Assembly (NCBI GenBank): GCA_026391475.1
Contig: JAPLED010000008.1
Location: 1 to 48,301, forward strand
Direction of reading: 5' to 3'
Source of the DNA: Bacteroidia bacterium
Lineage (GTDB): Bacteria; Bacteroidota; Bacteroidia; Bacteroidales; VadinHA17
DNA length: 48,301 nucleotides
Each line of letters starts with the position of its first letter. Positions within the stretch are counted from its first letter, which is position 1. The notes under the pieces are model-generated. The model was not told the DNA's origin, did not search any database, and worked only from the letters and a program-made list of their open reading frames with translations. The position numbers and the translations under genes were made by a program. Below are positions 7,927-17,219 of this stretch, one piece after another.

Positions 7927-7993
7927 TTTATAAAATCTTTATAGGGCTCACCCTATTCTTTATAACATCTTTATGAAGTCCTGCGCAATTTTG
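7927..7993 (+). promoter_or_regulatory. First KdpE-type operator/promoter
   Basis: There are two direct-repeat boxes: TTTATA at 7927 and 7938, then TTTATA at 7959 with TTTATG at 7970. In each pair the half-sites are offset by 11 bp, the spacing used by OmpR/PhoB-family regulators, and the two boxes are 32 bp apart. A -7-like CAATTTTG sits at 7986-7993, 27 bp after the start of the second box. TTTATA-N5-TTTACA is the form known for E. coli KdpE, and a kdpE gene lies in this island. The promoter faces the 36-aa ORF. Confidence 0.75.
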
Positions 7994-8023
7994 TATTGTC
8001 ACAAAACCCGAAATTTTATAAAA

Positions 8024-8134
8024 ATGATATTCTGGATTCTATATCTGATATTTTTATTTATTTCTGTTTGTCTGTTGTACGGATGGGCAATGAATTTCTT
8101 TTACAAGATGTTCTTCAATAAGAAAGGAAGGTAA
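8024..8134 (+). CDS. 36-aa single-span membrane peptide in kdp leader
   Basis: An ATG-to-TAA frame encodes a 36-residue peptide: a hydrophobic span (MIFWILYLIFLFISVCLL), then YGWAMNFFYKMF and a basic tail NKKGR. The positive-inside rule puts the tail in the cytoplasm. It has its own promoter with KdpE-type repeats and is followed by a second such promoter before kdpF. I recognise no family and see no clear similarity to KdpF. By analogy with small subunits or regulators such as KdpF, it may stabilise the transporter or modulate the sensor, but this is speculation. It may also be a leader peptide only. Confidence 0.55.
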   Translation: MIFWILYLIFLFISVCLLYGWAMNFFYKMFFNKKGR

Positions 8135-8155
8135 TTCCAATTTAATGATTCTTCC

Positions 8156-8221
8156 TTTATAAAATCTTTATAACCAAAGAATAATACTTATAAAACCCTT
8201 ATAAAAGCTGTTGTATTTTTG
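8156..8221 (+). promoter_or_regulatory. Second KdpE-type operator/promoter, before kdpF
   Basis: TTTATA occurs at 8156 and 8167, and CTTATA at 8187 and 8198. Both pairs are offset by 11 bp, with 31 bp between boxes. A perfect -7 element TATTTTTG follows at 8214-8221. The distance from the second box to the -7 element is 27 bp, exactly as in the upstream copy, so the two control regions share one architecture. This should be the main promoter of kdpF-E. Confidence 0.8.
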
Positions 8222-8243
8222 TATCGTAGTAAAATAATCAGAT

Positions 8244-8381
8244 ATGAATGCAACAATTTTATTGGTATTATCCAAACCCGTTGAGACGAATCTTTCCTCA
8301 GGGTATATAATCGGAGCAATAATCGCCCTGTTTATATTCGGATACCTTTTTTACTCACTTGTTAAACCCGAAAAATTCTAA
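8244..8381 (+). CDS. kdpF: Potassium-transporting ATPase small subunit KdpF
   Basis: A 45-residue single-span peptide. Its C-terminal half, GAIIALFIFGYLFYSLVKPEKF, has the KdpF form: a hydrophobic helix ending in Y-x-L-x-x-PEKF. KdpF stabilises the KdpABC complex in the inner membrane. The N-terminus (MNATILLVLSKPVETNLSSG) is about 15 residues longer than the shortest KdpF proteins. The start codon follows the second KdpE-type promoter by 22 bp. The gene ends 3 bp before the porin gene, so it is the first cistron of the structural operon. Confidence 0.8.
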   Translation: MNATILLVLSKPVETNLSSGYIIGAIIALFIFGYLFYSLVKPEKF

Positions 8382-8384
8382 ATT

Positions 8385-9149
8385 GTGAAAAACAAATATT
8401 TTTTGCTGGTGGTGTTCATCACTTTAGCCTGCTTTGCAAGTCTTCCTGTAAATGCTCAAAAAAGTGAACCAGTTTCTCCGTTTAAGGTAACAGCAGATCT
8501 GGTTAGTCATTATGTCTGGAGAGGTTCAATGGCAACCGGAAGTCCTACCCCAAACTTCCAGCCAACTTTAGCTTTTACAAAAGGGAATTTTGAAATTGGG
8601 GTTTGGGGATCTACAGATTTTGTTGGGGACTATAAAGAAGTTGACCCATATGTTTCTTTTATTGCCGGACAGTTTAAATTTGCATTTACAGATTACAACT
8701 GGAATTTTAGTCAGGCTAATTACTTCAATTATAAGAATAGTGAAACCGGTCATAGGTTTGAAGGTACTATTGGTTTTATCGGTAATGAGACTGTACCAAT
8801 AAGTGTTACATGGAATACACTGTTTTACGGGTTAGATAAGAAATCTGACGATTCGACCAGACAGGCTTATTCTACATATATTGAATTGGGTTATTCAAAT
8901 GGTGCTGCCAGTTTCTTTTTTGGATTTACCCCATGGTCAGGTTATTATAATAATTACGGAGTAACAACTTTTGATCCCGGAGCCGGTAATAAGACATTTT
9001 CAATAGTCAATATTGGTGCCAGCGTTACAAAAAAATTGAAAATTAATGAAACTTTTTCTCTGCCACTAAAAGCTACTCTGGTTATTAATCCTTCGGCTAC
9101 ATATTCCAGGAATGATTATATTCATCTGGTATTTGGAATAACATTCTAA
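8385..9149 (+). CDS. TorF-like outer-membrane porin in kdp operon
   Basis: A 254-residue outer-membrane protein with a signal peptide cut after about VNA/Q at residue 24. The mature start (KVTADLVSHYVWRG) and the alternating strands match the TorF-type putative porin family (TIGR02001), and the protein ends in the aromatic strand LVFGITF. It starts at a GTG 3 bp after kdpF and is followed 41 bp later by kdpA. Its placement inside the kdp operon suggests it supplies potassium across the outer membrane during limitation; this is inferred from context. In the family the substrate is unknown. Confidence 0.8.
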   Translation: MKNKYFLLVVFITLACFASLPVNAQKSEPVSPFKVTADLVSHYVWRGSMATGSPTPNFQPTLAFTKGNFEIGVWGSTDFVGDYKEVDPYVSFIAGQFKFAFTDYNWNFSQANYFNYKNSETGHRFEGTIGFIGNETVPISVTWNTLFYGLDKKSDDSTRQAYSTYIELGYSNGAASFFFGFTPWSGYYNNYGVTTFDPGAGNKTFSIVNIGASVTKKLKINETFSLPLKATLVINPSATYSRNDYIHLVFGITF

Positions 9150-9190
9150 TATTACAAAAATAATTCCAGTAAAACTTTAAATTTAAAAAT

Positions 9191-10876
9191 ATGAACGAAG
9201 CAATTCAATTGATTCTTTTCATGGTGGCGCTGGCTGCCCTTGCGCCTTTGTTAGGCAAGTACATGGCAAAGGTATTCATGGGTGAAAAGCATATTATGAA
9301 ACCGGTTTTTGGCTGGTTTGAAAAATCAGTTTACCGGGTATCCGGTATCAAAAGCGAGGAGGAAATGAACTGGAAGACCTATTTATATGGTGTCCTCCTT
9401 TTCAACCTGTTTGGTTTTGTGCTTTTGTTTCTTTTACAGATATTGCAAGCCTATTTGCCACTGAACACTGAAAAATTGCCTAATGTTTCGTGGCATCTCG
9501 CATTTAATACGGCTATGAGTTTCACCACTAACACCAACTGGCAGTCCTATAGCGGCGAAAATACCCTGAGTTACATGGTCCAAATGCTGGGTCTGACAGT
9601 TCAGAATTTTGTTAGCGCAGCGACCGGTATTTCTGTTGTACTTGCTCTTATACGTGGATTGACCAGAAAAACAACCGATTCATTGGGTAATTTTTGGGCC
9701 GATATGACCCGCAGTGTGGTTTATGTTTTGTTGCCACTAGCTATTATTCTCACTATGGCTTTGGTGGGACAGGGAGCTGTGCAGACATTTTCGCATTATG
9801 TCAAAGCGACCACTTTACAGGGCACTGAGCAGGTTATTCCACTTGGCCCGGCGGCGTCGCAAATTGCAATTAAACAACTTGGCACAAACGGAGGAGGATT
9901 TTTTAATAGCAATAGCTCTCATCCGTTCGAAAATCCATCGCCTTTTTCCAACTTTTTGGAAATGTTTGCCCTCATAATCATTTCAGCCTCATTAGTATTT
10001 ACTTATGGTCATTACGCGAAGTCTAAACGCCATGCACGGGCAATATTTATCACCATGTATATCCTGTTTGCGGTAGGTATTGCCATATCTCTATGGTCAG
10101 AGTACAGTCATAACGATGTGTTGAATGTTTCGGGAGGTATGGAAGGAAAGGAAACCCGCTTTGGAGTGATGAACAGCGTCCTATGGTCTGTTACTACAAC
10201 CGTTACATCGAATGGTTCTGTGAATGCCATGCATGACAGCTTATCTCCATTATCCGGGATGGTTTCAATGTTCAACATGATGCTTGGTGAAATCATTTTT
10301 GGAGGGGTAGGATCCGGATTATATGGGATAATCATCTTTATCATTCTTACCGTTTTTATTGCCGGTCTCATGGTAGGCCGGACACCTGAATACCTGGGTA
10401 AGAAAGTGGAAGCCTTTGAGATGAAAATGGCAATACTTGCAGTTTTAGCTCCCAGTATAGTCATCAAATTATTTTCAGCAATAGCCTGCTCGGTACCTGC
10501 AGGGCTTTCGAGTCTCAATAATGCAGGGCCTCATGGACTTTCTGAAATTCTGTATGCCTTCAGCTCTGCAGCAGGAAATAATGGCAGCGCTTTTGCAGGG
10601 CTCAATGCCAACACCGTCTTTTATAACCTGATGATCGGATTTGGTATGCTCATAGGCCGTTTTGGAGTTATCGTTCCTGTAATGGCCATAGCAGGAAGTA
10701 TGGCAAAGAAAAAGATCACCCCGGTTTCATTAGGTACATTTAAAACAGACAACTGGTTATTCGTACTATTGTTGATCGGAGTAATTCTGATTGTTGGCGG
10801 TTTGACCTTTTTCCCTCCACTTGCATTAGGTCCTATTGTTGAACATTTATTAATGAATCTGGGTGTTACATTTTAA
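9191..10876 (+). CDS. kdpA: Potassium-transporting ATPase subunit A (KdpA)
   Basis: The channel-like potassium-binding subunit of the high-affinity KdpFABC pump in the inner membrane. At 561 residues it is full length, with about ten membrane helices. The four selectivity-filter loops are all visible: TNTNWQSYSGE (113-123), TNGGGFFNSNSSHPFENP (232-249), TSNGSVNAMHDS (339-350) and AGNNGSAFAGL (461-471). Each keeps the glycine expected at the filter. Potassium enters here and is passed to KdpB. The gene is followed 22 bp later by kdpB. Nothing is missing or truncated. Confidence 0.98.
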   Translation: MNEAIQLILFMVALAALAPLLGKYMAKVFMGEKHIMKPVFGWFEKSVYRVSGIKSEEEMNWKTYLYGVLLFNLFGFVLLFLLQILQAYLPLNTEKLPNVSWHLAFNTAMSFTTNTNWQSYSGENTLSYMVQMLGLTVQNFVSAATGISVVLALIRGLTRKTTDSLGNFWADMTRSVVYVLLPLAIILTMALVGQGAVQTFSHYVKATTLQGTEQVIPLGPAASQIAIKQLGTNGGGFFNSNSSHPFENPSPFSNFLEMFALIIISASLVFTYGHYAKSKRHARAIFITMYILFAVGIAISLWSEYSHNDVLNVSGGMEGKETRFGVMNSVLWSVTTTVTSNGSVNAMHDSLSPLSGMVSMFNMMLGEIIFGGVGSGLYGIIIFIILTVFIAGLMVGRTPEYLGKKVEAFEMKMAILAVLAPSIVIKLFSAIACSVPAGLSSLNNAGPHGLSEILYAFSSAAGNNGSAFAGLNANTVFYNLMIGFGMLIGRFGVIVPVMAIAGSMAKKKITPVSLGTFKTDNWLFVLLLIGVILIVGGLTFFPPLALGPIVEHLLMNLGVTF

Positions 10877-10898
10877 TTATTTTCTAAGATAACTAAGT

Positions 10899-12986
10899 AT
10901 GGAAAAACAAAATATGAGTCGCCTGTTTACCAGAGAAATTGCAGTACAGGCAATAAAAGATTCCTTTATTAAACTGAACCCGTCAGCACTGGTCAGGAAT
11001 CCTGTAATCTTTATAGTAGGAATTGGAGCATTGATGACTACGGTAGTGGTAATTCTGGATATTTATGCAGGAAATTTTTCATCCTTCAATTTTCAGATAA
11101 CATTATGGCTTTGGTTTACCGTCTTGTTTGCCAACTTTGCCGAAGCGGTTGCTGAAGGCCGGGGAAAAGCGCAGGCAGATAGTTTGCGCAAAAGCCGTAC
11201 CAAAACAAAAGCCCGCAGGCTGGTTCATAATATAGAGGAAATTGCATTGGCAACAGATCTGAAAAAGGGAGATATTGTCATTTGTGAAGCTGGAGATATT
11301 ATACCGGCTGATGGTGATGTGATCGAAGGAATAGCCAGTGTTGATGAATCGGCTATTACTGGTGAATCAGCTCCTGTCATCCGCGAAAGTGGTGGCGACC
11401 GTTGTGCAGTGACAGGGGGAACAAAAGTAATCAGCGACAGGATTATCATTAAGGTGACGTCTGATCCGGGTAATACATTTTTGGACCGAATTATTGCATT
11501 GGTTGAAGGTGCAAAACGTCAGAAAACACCGAACGAAATTGCTTTGACCATCCTTTTATCCGGGCTTACAATAATATTCCTGTTAGTGGTCGTCTCCTTG
11601 CCGGCTTATTTTGGTTATAGTTTAAAAGCTTCAGGTGTACCTGCAAATCATAATCTGACTTTACCTGTTCTGATATCATTGCTTGTCTGTCTTATTCCAA
11701 CAACTATCGGAGGTTTGTTAAGTGCAATAGGTATAAGCGGAATGGACAGGTTGTTACGTAAGAATGTTATTGCAACCAGTGGTAAAGCTATTGAAGCAGC
11801 AGGTGATACAGATGTTCTGCTGCTGGATAAAACCGGAACCATTACATTGGGTAACCGGATGGCTACTGAATTTATTCCTGCAGAAGGCTTTACGAAAGAA
11901 CAATTGGCGGATGCAGCACAATTAGCATCCCTGGCTGATGAAACGCCAGAAGGACGCTCGATTGTCATATTGGCCAAAGAGCAATTTAATATCCGGGGAA
12001 GAGAAATTAACCCTACTGGTACTGTACTTATTCCATTTACTTCACAAACCAGGATGAGTGGTATCGATTTAAGGCCTAATGGTCAATTACGCAGTATTCG
12101 GAAAGGTGCTGCTGACGCGATAAAGACATTTATTCAAAACAACAATGGATTCTTTCCTGAAAAAGTGGAAGAGGTAATAAACGATCTTTCACGACAGGGT
12201 TCCACGCCATTGGTGGTTGCAGAAAATAATCAGGTACTGGGTGTTGTCCACCTCAAAGATATTGTGAAAGGAGGTATTAAGCAACGTTTTGCCGAGTTGC
12301 GGAAAATGGGTATTAAAACGGTAATGATTACCGGAGATAATCCTTTAACTGCAGCCGCTATTGCTGCTGAAGCAGGAGTTGACGATTTTATGGCCGAGGC
12401 AATGCCCGAAGATAAATTACAGCGCATACGTGATGAACAAGCCAACGGTCATCTGGTAGGGATGATTGGTGATGGCACCAATGACGCTCCGGCCCTAGCC
12501 CAGGCCGATGTGGGTTTGGCTATGAACACCGGCACTCAAGCTGCACGTGAGGCCGGGAACATGGTTGATCTTGATAGTAACCCCACAAAACTCATTGAGG
12601 TGGTGGAAACCGGGAAGCAGTTGCTGATGACCCGTGGCGCTTTAACTACATTCAGCATTGCCAATGATGTGGCTAAATATTTCGCTATTATTCCTGCTAT
12701 TGCCACATTGTTGTATATTACATCTTCCGGAGTATCTCCTTTAAGTGTTCTGAATATTATGAAACTATCTACTCCAGAAAGCGCTATCTTAAGTGCCGTA
12801 ATATTCAATGCACTGATAATTATCGCCCTTATCCCTCTTGCCCTCAAAGGTGTGAAATACCGTCCTATTTCCGCCACACGCGTACTGGCATTGAACATGG
12901 TGATCTACGGTATTGGCGGTATAATCATTCCATTTATAGGAATCAAGCTGATCGATATGCTGCTTGTGTCAACGCACATGATCTAG
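10899..12986 (+). CDS. kdpB: Potassium-transporting ATPase subunit B (KdpB)
   Basis: The P-type ATPase subunit that hydrolyses ATP to drive potassium uptake. At 695 residues it is full length. The actuator-domain motif TGES is at 154-157. Its Ser is the one phosphorylated to inhibit the pump in E. coli. The phosphorylation loop DKTGTIT has the catalytic Asp at 310, preceded by the membrane-helix CLIPTTIGG motif (about 264-272). The hinge motif MITGDN is at about 476-481, and GDGTNDAP at 524-531. All catalytic residues are intact. It sits between kdpA and kdpC in the standard order. Confidence 0.98.
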   Translation: MEKQNMSRLFTREIAVQAIKDSFIKLNPSALVRNPVIFIVGIGALMTTVVVILDIYAGNFSSFNFQITLWLWFTVLFANFAEAVAEGRGKAQADSLRKSRTKTKARRLVHNIEEIALATDLKKGDIVICEAGDIIPADGDVIEGIASVDESAITGESAPVIRESGGDRCAVTGGTKVISDRIIIKVTSDPGNTFLDRIIALVEGAKRQKTPNEIALTILLSGLTIIFLLVVVSLPAYFGYSLKASGVPANHNLTLPVLISLLVCLIPTTIGGLLSAIGISGMDRLLRKNVIATSGKAIEAAGDTDVLLLDKTGTITLGNRMATEFIPAEGFTKEQLADAAQLASLADETPEGRSIVILAKEQFNIRGREINPTGTVLIPFTSQTRMSGIDLRPNGQLRSIRKGAADAIKTFIQNNNGFFPEKVEEVINDLSRQGSTPLVVAENNQVLGVVHLKDIVKGGIKQRFAELRKMGIKTVMITGDNPLTAAAIAAEAGVDDFMAEAMPEDKLQRIRDEQANGHLVGMIGDGTNDAPALAQADVGLAMNTGTQAAREAGNMVDLDSNPTKLIEVVETGKQLLMTRGALTTFSIANDVAKYFAIIPAIATLLYITSSGVSPLSVLNIMKLSTPESAILSAVIFNALIIIALIPLALKGVKYRPISATRVLALNMVIYGIGGIIIPFIGIKLIDMLLVSTHMI

Positions 12987-13024
12987 GGATCAGAACAAAA
13001 AATTAATTTAAAAAAGAGAATATT

Positions 13025-13621
13025 ATGAAAACACAAACGATTATAGCATTAAAATTTTTACTGATTATGACTGTTCTGACCGGAGTTATTTATCCGTTTT
13101 TCATGACAGGAGTGGCACAGCTTACCTTTCGGGCCAAAGCGAATGGGAGTCTGATAATAAAAGATGGTAAAATTATAGGCTCTGAGTTAATTGGCCAAAA
13201 ATTTGACAGCACTATCTATTTCTGGTCAAGGCCCTCAGCCATTGATTATAACCCCATACCATCTGGAGCATCCAACCTCGGTCCAACAAGTGATAAGTTA
13301 AAAAAGCAGGTTGTGGAACGACGCATTTTATTTGCAATAATGAATACCATAACGGATACAACAGCTATACCCAAAGAAATGATTTTTGCATCAGCAAGCG
13401 GCCTCGATCCTCATATTTCTCAAAAAGCAGCTCTATTGCAGGTGGACCGGGTTGCTAAAGCCAGAAATTTCAATACTATCCAAAAGCATAATTTGGTTCA
13501 AAGTGTAAAAAACCTTACTGAAAAACCTCAGTTTTTAGTTCTTGGCGAAGAAAGAGTTAATGTATTGGCTTTAAACCTTGAACTTAATAAACTTGACCAG
13601 AACATTACAAATAACAAATAA
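13025..13621 (+). CDS. kdpC: Potassium-transporting ATPase subunit C (KdpC)
   Basis: The single-span periplasmic subunit needed for assembly and high potassium affinity of KdpFABC. The 198-residue protein has one N-terminal helix (about residues 8-30). IGSELIGQKF and YFWSRPSA follow. The conserved block SASGLDPHISQKAALLQVDRVAKARN (shown here as SASGLDPHIS then QVDRVAKARN) lies around residues 122-148. The C-terminal VNVLALNLELN matches the family ending. It follows kdpB by 38 bp and precedes the HAMP receptor by 12 bp. Confidence 0.97.
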   Translation: MKTQTIIALKFLLIMTVLTGVIYPFFMTGVAQLTFRAKANGSLIIKDGKIIGSELIGQKFDSTIYFWSRPSAIDYNPIPSGASNLGPTSDKLKKQVVERRILFAIMNTITDTTAIPKEMIFASASGLDPHISQKAALLQVDRVAKARNFNTIQKHNLVQSVKNLTEKPQFLVLGEERVNVLALNLELNKLDQNITNNK

Positions 13622-13633
13622 AATCGATATTTT

Positions 13634-14527
13634 ATGAAAACTTCAATCCGCAGCACAAGATTTACTATGGGTATGGTGCTTTTCCTGGTAATCATTTTGT
13701 TGTTATCAATCTCCTCTGCTTTTTATCTTAACAGGCTGTCGGGGAAAACAAATGCAATCCTCAAAGAAAACCATTATTCCGTTGTTTATGCCCGAGACAT
13801 GTCAGAAAACCTGACAAATATTAATCAGGGAATTATTAATTGCTTTTTAACAAATAAAAATCCTGATACTTTAATTATTAACAAGGAGTTTATGTTATTT
13901 AACAAATCGCTTAAATTAGAAAAAAATAATATAACAGAGCCCGGTGAAGATAAACTTGTATCCGGTATTGAGACTGATTATATTGAATACCGCGATTCAG
14001 TTTTAAAGTTCATAAAATCGCCAAATCCAGTTATTAAGGTTCTTAACCTGCAAAAGAAATTTGACAGTCTTTACCAACAATTGATGCTTTTGTCTCAAAT
14101 GAACGAGAAAGCCATTGAAGTAAAGACCGATGACGCTAAAGTTTCGGCAAAAAAGGCTACGTTACAAATGACATTTATTGGAACTTTATGTTTTTTGATT
14201 GCTTATGGTTTTACCTTTATCTTTTCATCATATTTCAATGAACGGTTTTATAAATTGTATAATGGGATAAAAGAAATAGTTTCCGGTAATTATAGCCAAA
14301 AGCTTTATCTTGATGGGAATGATGAACTCTGCGAAATTTCATTAATTTTTAACGAAATGGCAGAGAAATTAAACAAGAACAAGCAAAAAATGTCAGTAAC
14401 TTTACAGGAAGATTTGGTAAAGGAGTTAAGTTCTAAAGACATTCAGGAGTTGAAAAAGACTCTGTTACGGATAAAAAGTATAGAAGAACAAGCCGTAGAG
14501 TTAATTTCCAGGTTAGAAAAAAAGTAG
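13634..14527 (+). CDS. HAMP-domain membrane receptor without kinase
   Basis: A 297-residue two-span protein. Helix 1 is at about 12-32. An extracytoplasmic helical domain spans about 33-170 and resembles four-helix-bundle sensors (NHYSVVYARDMSENL). Helix 2 is at about 172-195. A HAMP linker follows at about 196-250 (FYKLYNGIKEIVSGNY, DGNDELCEISLIFNEMAEKL). The tail is a 45-residue charged coiled coil. There is no H-box, ATPase, PAS or receiver domain. It lies 12 bp after kdpC and 6 bp before kdpD, so it is co-expressed with the sensor kinase. It may pass a periplasmic signal to KdpD or modulate it. That role is inferred; the domain reading is solid. Confidence 0.75.
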   Translation: MKTSIRSTRFTMGMVLFLVIILLLSISSAFYLNRLSGKTNAILKENHYSVVYARDMSENLTNINQGIINCFLTNKNPDTLIINKEFMLFNKSLKLEKNNITEPGEDKLVSGIETDYIEYRDSVLKFIKSPNPVIKVLNLQKKFDSLYQQLMLLSQMNEKAIEVKTDDAKVSAKKATLQMTFIGTLCFLIAYGFTFIFSSYFNERFYKLYNGIKEIVSGNYSQKLYLDGNDELCEISLIFNEMAEKLNKNKQKMSVTLQEDLVKELSSKDIQELKKTLLRIKSIEEQAVELISRLEKK

Positions 14528-14533
14528 TATTAT

Positions 14534-17206
14534 ATGGACATCAGTGACAATCGCCCTAATCCCGATGAACTTTTGGCTTCATTAAAGTTTGAGGAAGAAA
14601 AAAGCAAACGGGGCAAGCTGAAAATATTTTTTGGCATGTGTGCCGGTGTAGGTAAAACTTATACTATGCTTCAAACAGCACAAGCTGAGAAGTTGAAAGG
14701 GAAAGATATTATCATTGGCTATGTTGAAACGCACAATCGAAAGGAGACAGCTGAGTTGGTAGAGGGCTTTGAATTGATTCCCCGCAAAACCTACCAGTAC
14801 AAATCTACTACTGTTCAGGAAATGGATTTGGATGCAATAATAGCCCGAAAGCCCCGGATTGTTCTGGTTGACGAACTTGCTCATACTAATGCCCCCGGTA
14901 GCAGGCATACAAAAAGGTTTCAGGATGTTTTGGAAATTCTTGATAACGGCATTAACGTTTACACTACCGTTAACGTGCAACACCTCGAAAGCCGTTCCGA
15001 TACCGTAGCGCAGATTACTGGCATTATTGTCCGGGAAACCCTCCCCGATGAAATTTTTGAAAGCGCCGATGAGGTTGAATTGGTAGACCTTACTCCTGAT
15101 GAATTGCTGCAAAGACTTTCGGATGGCAAAGTATATACTCCCGAACGGTCGAAAGAAGCCATCGAGAGTTTTTTCCGCAAAGGAAACATAACAGCTTTGC
15201 GGGAAATGGCATTGCGAATAGTTGCCGACCGGGTGGACAAGCAACTACACGAATATATGCAACTTAAACGAATAAAAGGCCCATGGAAATCGGGATTACA
15301 TCTATTGGTTGCAGTTAGTCATACCCAGCAATCAGCTAAATTACTCAGGTGGGCTAAAAACCTTTCTTACACAATGGGCGCTGATCTACAAGCTGTCTAT
15401 GTAGAAACTTCCTACAAGCTTAGCCCTAAAGAAAGTGAACAACTAAATAAGAATATCAATCTTTCCAGACAGTTAGGTATTAAGTTCCGCTTTATTACCC
15501 ATAGTGATATGGTTAAAGCAATTGTGGATTTTGCCCAAAAGGAAAATATTACGCATATAATCATCGGTAAACCCCGTGTACGTAATCTGTTGACCCTATT
15601 GCGGCTTGGCAACTTTGTGAACCGGCTTATTCGTTTTAGCGGTAATATCGATGTATACATACTAGGATCCGATATTCAGTCGAAAGATAAGTTTAAGGAA
15701 AAAGTCTCTTTGCCATCATTCACTTCAAATATCCGGCAATACTTTACAGCTTCGTTAATAGTAATACTTGCAGCGATTACCTGTTTTTCCATTAAAGAAT
15801 TTATCGGTTATCAGGTTGTTTCATTTGCTTTATTGTTTGTTGTTTCAACGCTTGCATTTTTCTTTGGTACAGGGCCCATTTTGCTGTCCGCAACATTGAG
15901 CGCCCTAATTTGGGATTTCTTTTTCATACCACCACCCTATACCCTGCATGTCGATAAGCCGGAAGATATGCTTATGCTAATAATGTTTTTCATTATTGCG
16001 TTGTTAAGCGGGGTGCTGACATCAAGGATAAAGATACAGGAGATGAAGATCAGGATACGTGAGGAACGTACAAATGCCCTATACCAGCTTACCAGAGAAC
16101 TTTCCACCGCTACAGGTATCGAAGAGGTTATTAATATTGCTAAAAACGATATTAAGAAATATTTTAACCTTAAGAGTCGAATCTTACTTAAAAATGACAC
16201 AAACCAGCTTGATTACACAAGTCAGAATGATGCAAACATCATCCTGTCAGGAAACGACATGAGTGTTGCAGTATGGACATTCCAACACTCTACCAAGGCA
16301 GGAAAGCATACCGATACTTTACCATCCGGTAATTTTACATTTTACCCTTTAAAAGGAAATCAGATGAACTTAGGGGTTATTGCCATTCAACAGGCAAATG
16401 TCTTCACTCAGGGTGAAGAGCAGTTCTGGGAGGCATTTATTTCCCAAATATCTGGAAAGTTCGAACGGGAATATCTGCGCAATATGGCTAAGCAGGCCTT
16501 TTTGCTAAACGAATCCGACAAACTGTATAAAACGCTATTTAACTCAATATCACACGAATTGAGGATTCCTGTTGCAACAATTATGGGCGCTTCCGACTCT
16601 CTGCTTACAACTCAGCATCCTCAGGAAATACGAAACGAACTCTCTCATGAAATATTTAAAGCCTCCAAAAGATTAAACCGCTTGATCGAGAATCTCCTGA
16701 ATATGTCCCGACTCGAAAGTGGCCGGATAACTCCACGACTTGATTGGTGCGATATTCACGATCTGATAAATAAAGTCACTGAAAACCTCAAGGATGAACT
16801 CAAACCGTTCAGACTTCATGTCGTTATTCCAGATGATATGCCTTTTGTAAAGATCGACTTCGGATTAATGGAGCAAGTCCTTTATAATCTTATTTATAAT
16901 GCCACCCAGTATGCTGCTACTTCAATTAATTTAAGAGTTAAAGCATTCTATGACAATGGATTTATGACTTTGCAGGTTATGGATAGAGGACCCGGTTTTC
17001 CCAGGAAGGAAATAACACTTATATTTAATAAGTTTTACAGGGTAGAAGGATCAAAAGCAGGTGGTACAGGACTAGGACTTTCAATTGCAAAAGGTTTTGT
17101 TGAAGCACAAAAAGGGACAATAATAGTGGAAAACAGACAGAATGGTGGTGCAATATTCACAATCAGGATACCTACTGAGATACCTCAGGTAGATTTTAAG
17201 GGATAA
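14534..17206 (+). CDS. kdpD: Osmosensitive potassium sensor kinase KdpD
   Basis: The inner-membrane histidine kinase controlling kdp expression. At 890 residues it is full length. The N-terminal KdpD domain has Walker A GMCAGVGKT (34-42; more often GAAPGVGKT) and VDELAHTNAPGSRH (112-125). A Usp domain is at about 255-378, four membrane helices at about 403-498, and a GAF-like segment at about 515-640. The kinase core has SISHELRIP with His674, an N-box with Asn789, DRGPGF (817-822) and GTGLGLSIAKG (844-854). It senses low potassium or ionic strength and phosphorylates KdpE, whose gene begins 13 bp downstream. Confidence 0.97.
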   Translation: MDISDNRPNPDELLASLKFEEEKSKRGKLKIFFGMCAGVGKTYTMLQTAQAEKLKGKDIIIGYVETHNRKETAELVEGFELIPRKTYQYKSTTVQEMDLDAIIARKPRIVLVDELAHTNAPGSRHTKRFQDVLEILDNGINVYTTVNVQHLESRSDTVAQITGIIVRETLPDEIFESADEVELVDLTPDELLQRLSDGKVYTPERSKEAIESFFRKGNITALREMALRIVADRVDKQLHEYMQLKRIKGPWKSGLHLLVAVSHTQQSAKLLRWAKNLSYTMGADLQAVYVETSYKLSPKESEQLNKNINLSRQLGIKFRFITHSDMVKAIVDFAQKENITHIIIGKPRVRNLLTLLRLGNFVNRLIRFSGNIDVYILGSDIQSKDKFKEKVSLPSFTSNIRQYFTASLIVILAAITCFSIKEFIGYQVVSFALLFVVSTLAFFFGTGPILLSATLSALIWDFFFIPPPYTLHVDKPEDMLMLIMFFIIALLSGVLTSRIKIQEMKIRIREERTNALYQLTRELSTATGIEEVINIAKNDIKKYFNLKSRILLKNDTNQLDYTSQNDANIILSGNDMSVAVWTFQHSTKAGKHTDTLPSGNFTFYPLKGNQMNLGVIAIQQANVFTQGEEQFWEAFISQISGKFEREYLRNMAKQAFLLNESDKLYKTLFNSISHELRIPVATIMGASDSLLTTQHPQEIRNELSHEIFKASKRLNRLIENLLNMSRLESGRITPRLDWCDIHDLINKVTENLKDELKPFRLHVVIPDDMPFVKIDFGLMEQVLYNLIYNATQYAATSINLRVKAFYDNGFMTLQVMDRGPGFPRKEITLIFNKFYRVEGSKAGGTGLGLSIAKGFVEAQKGTIIVENRQNGGAIFTIRIPTEIPQVDFKG

Positions 17207-17219
17207 CAAAAATCAAATT

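Noticed and set aside
14582-15244. 220-codon open frame on the minus strand opposite kdpD
   Set aside because: It lies wholly under the highly conserved KdpD domain, has no recognisable motif and no promoter. It is a shadow of kdpD.
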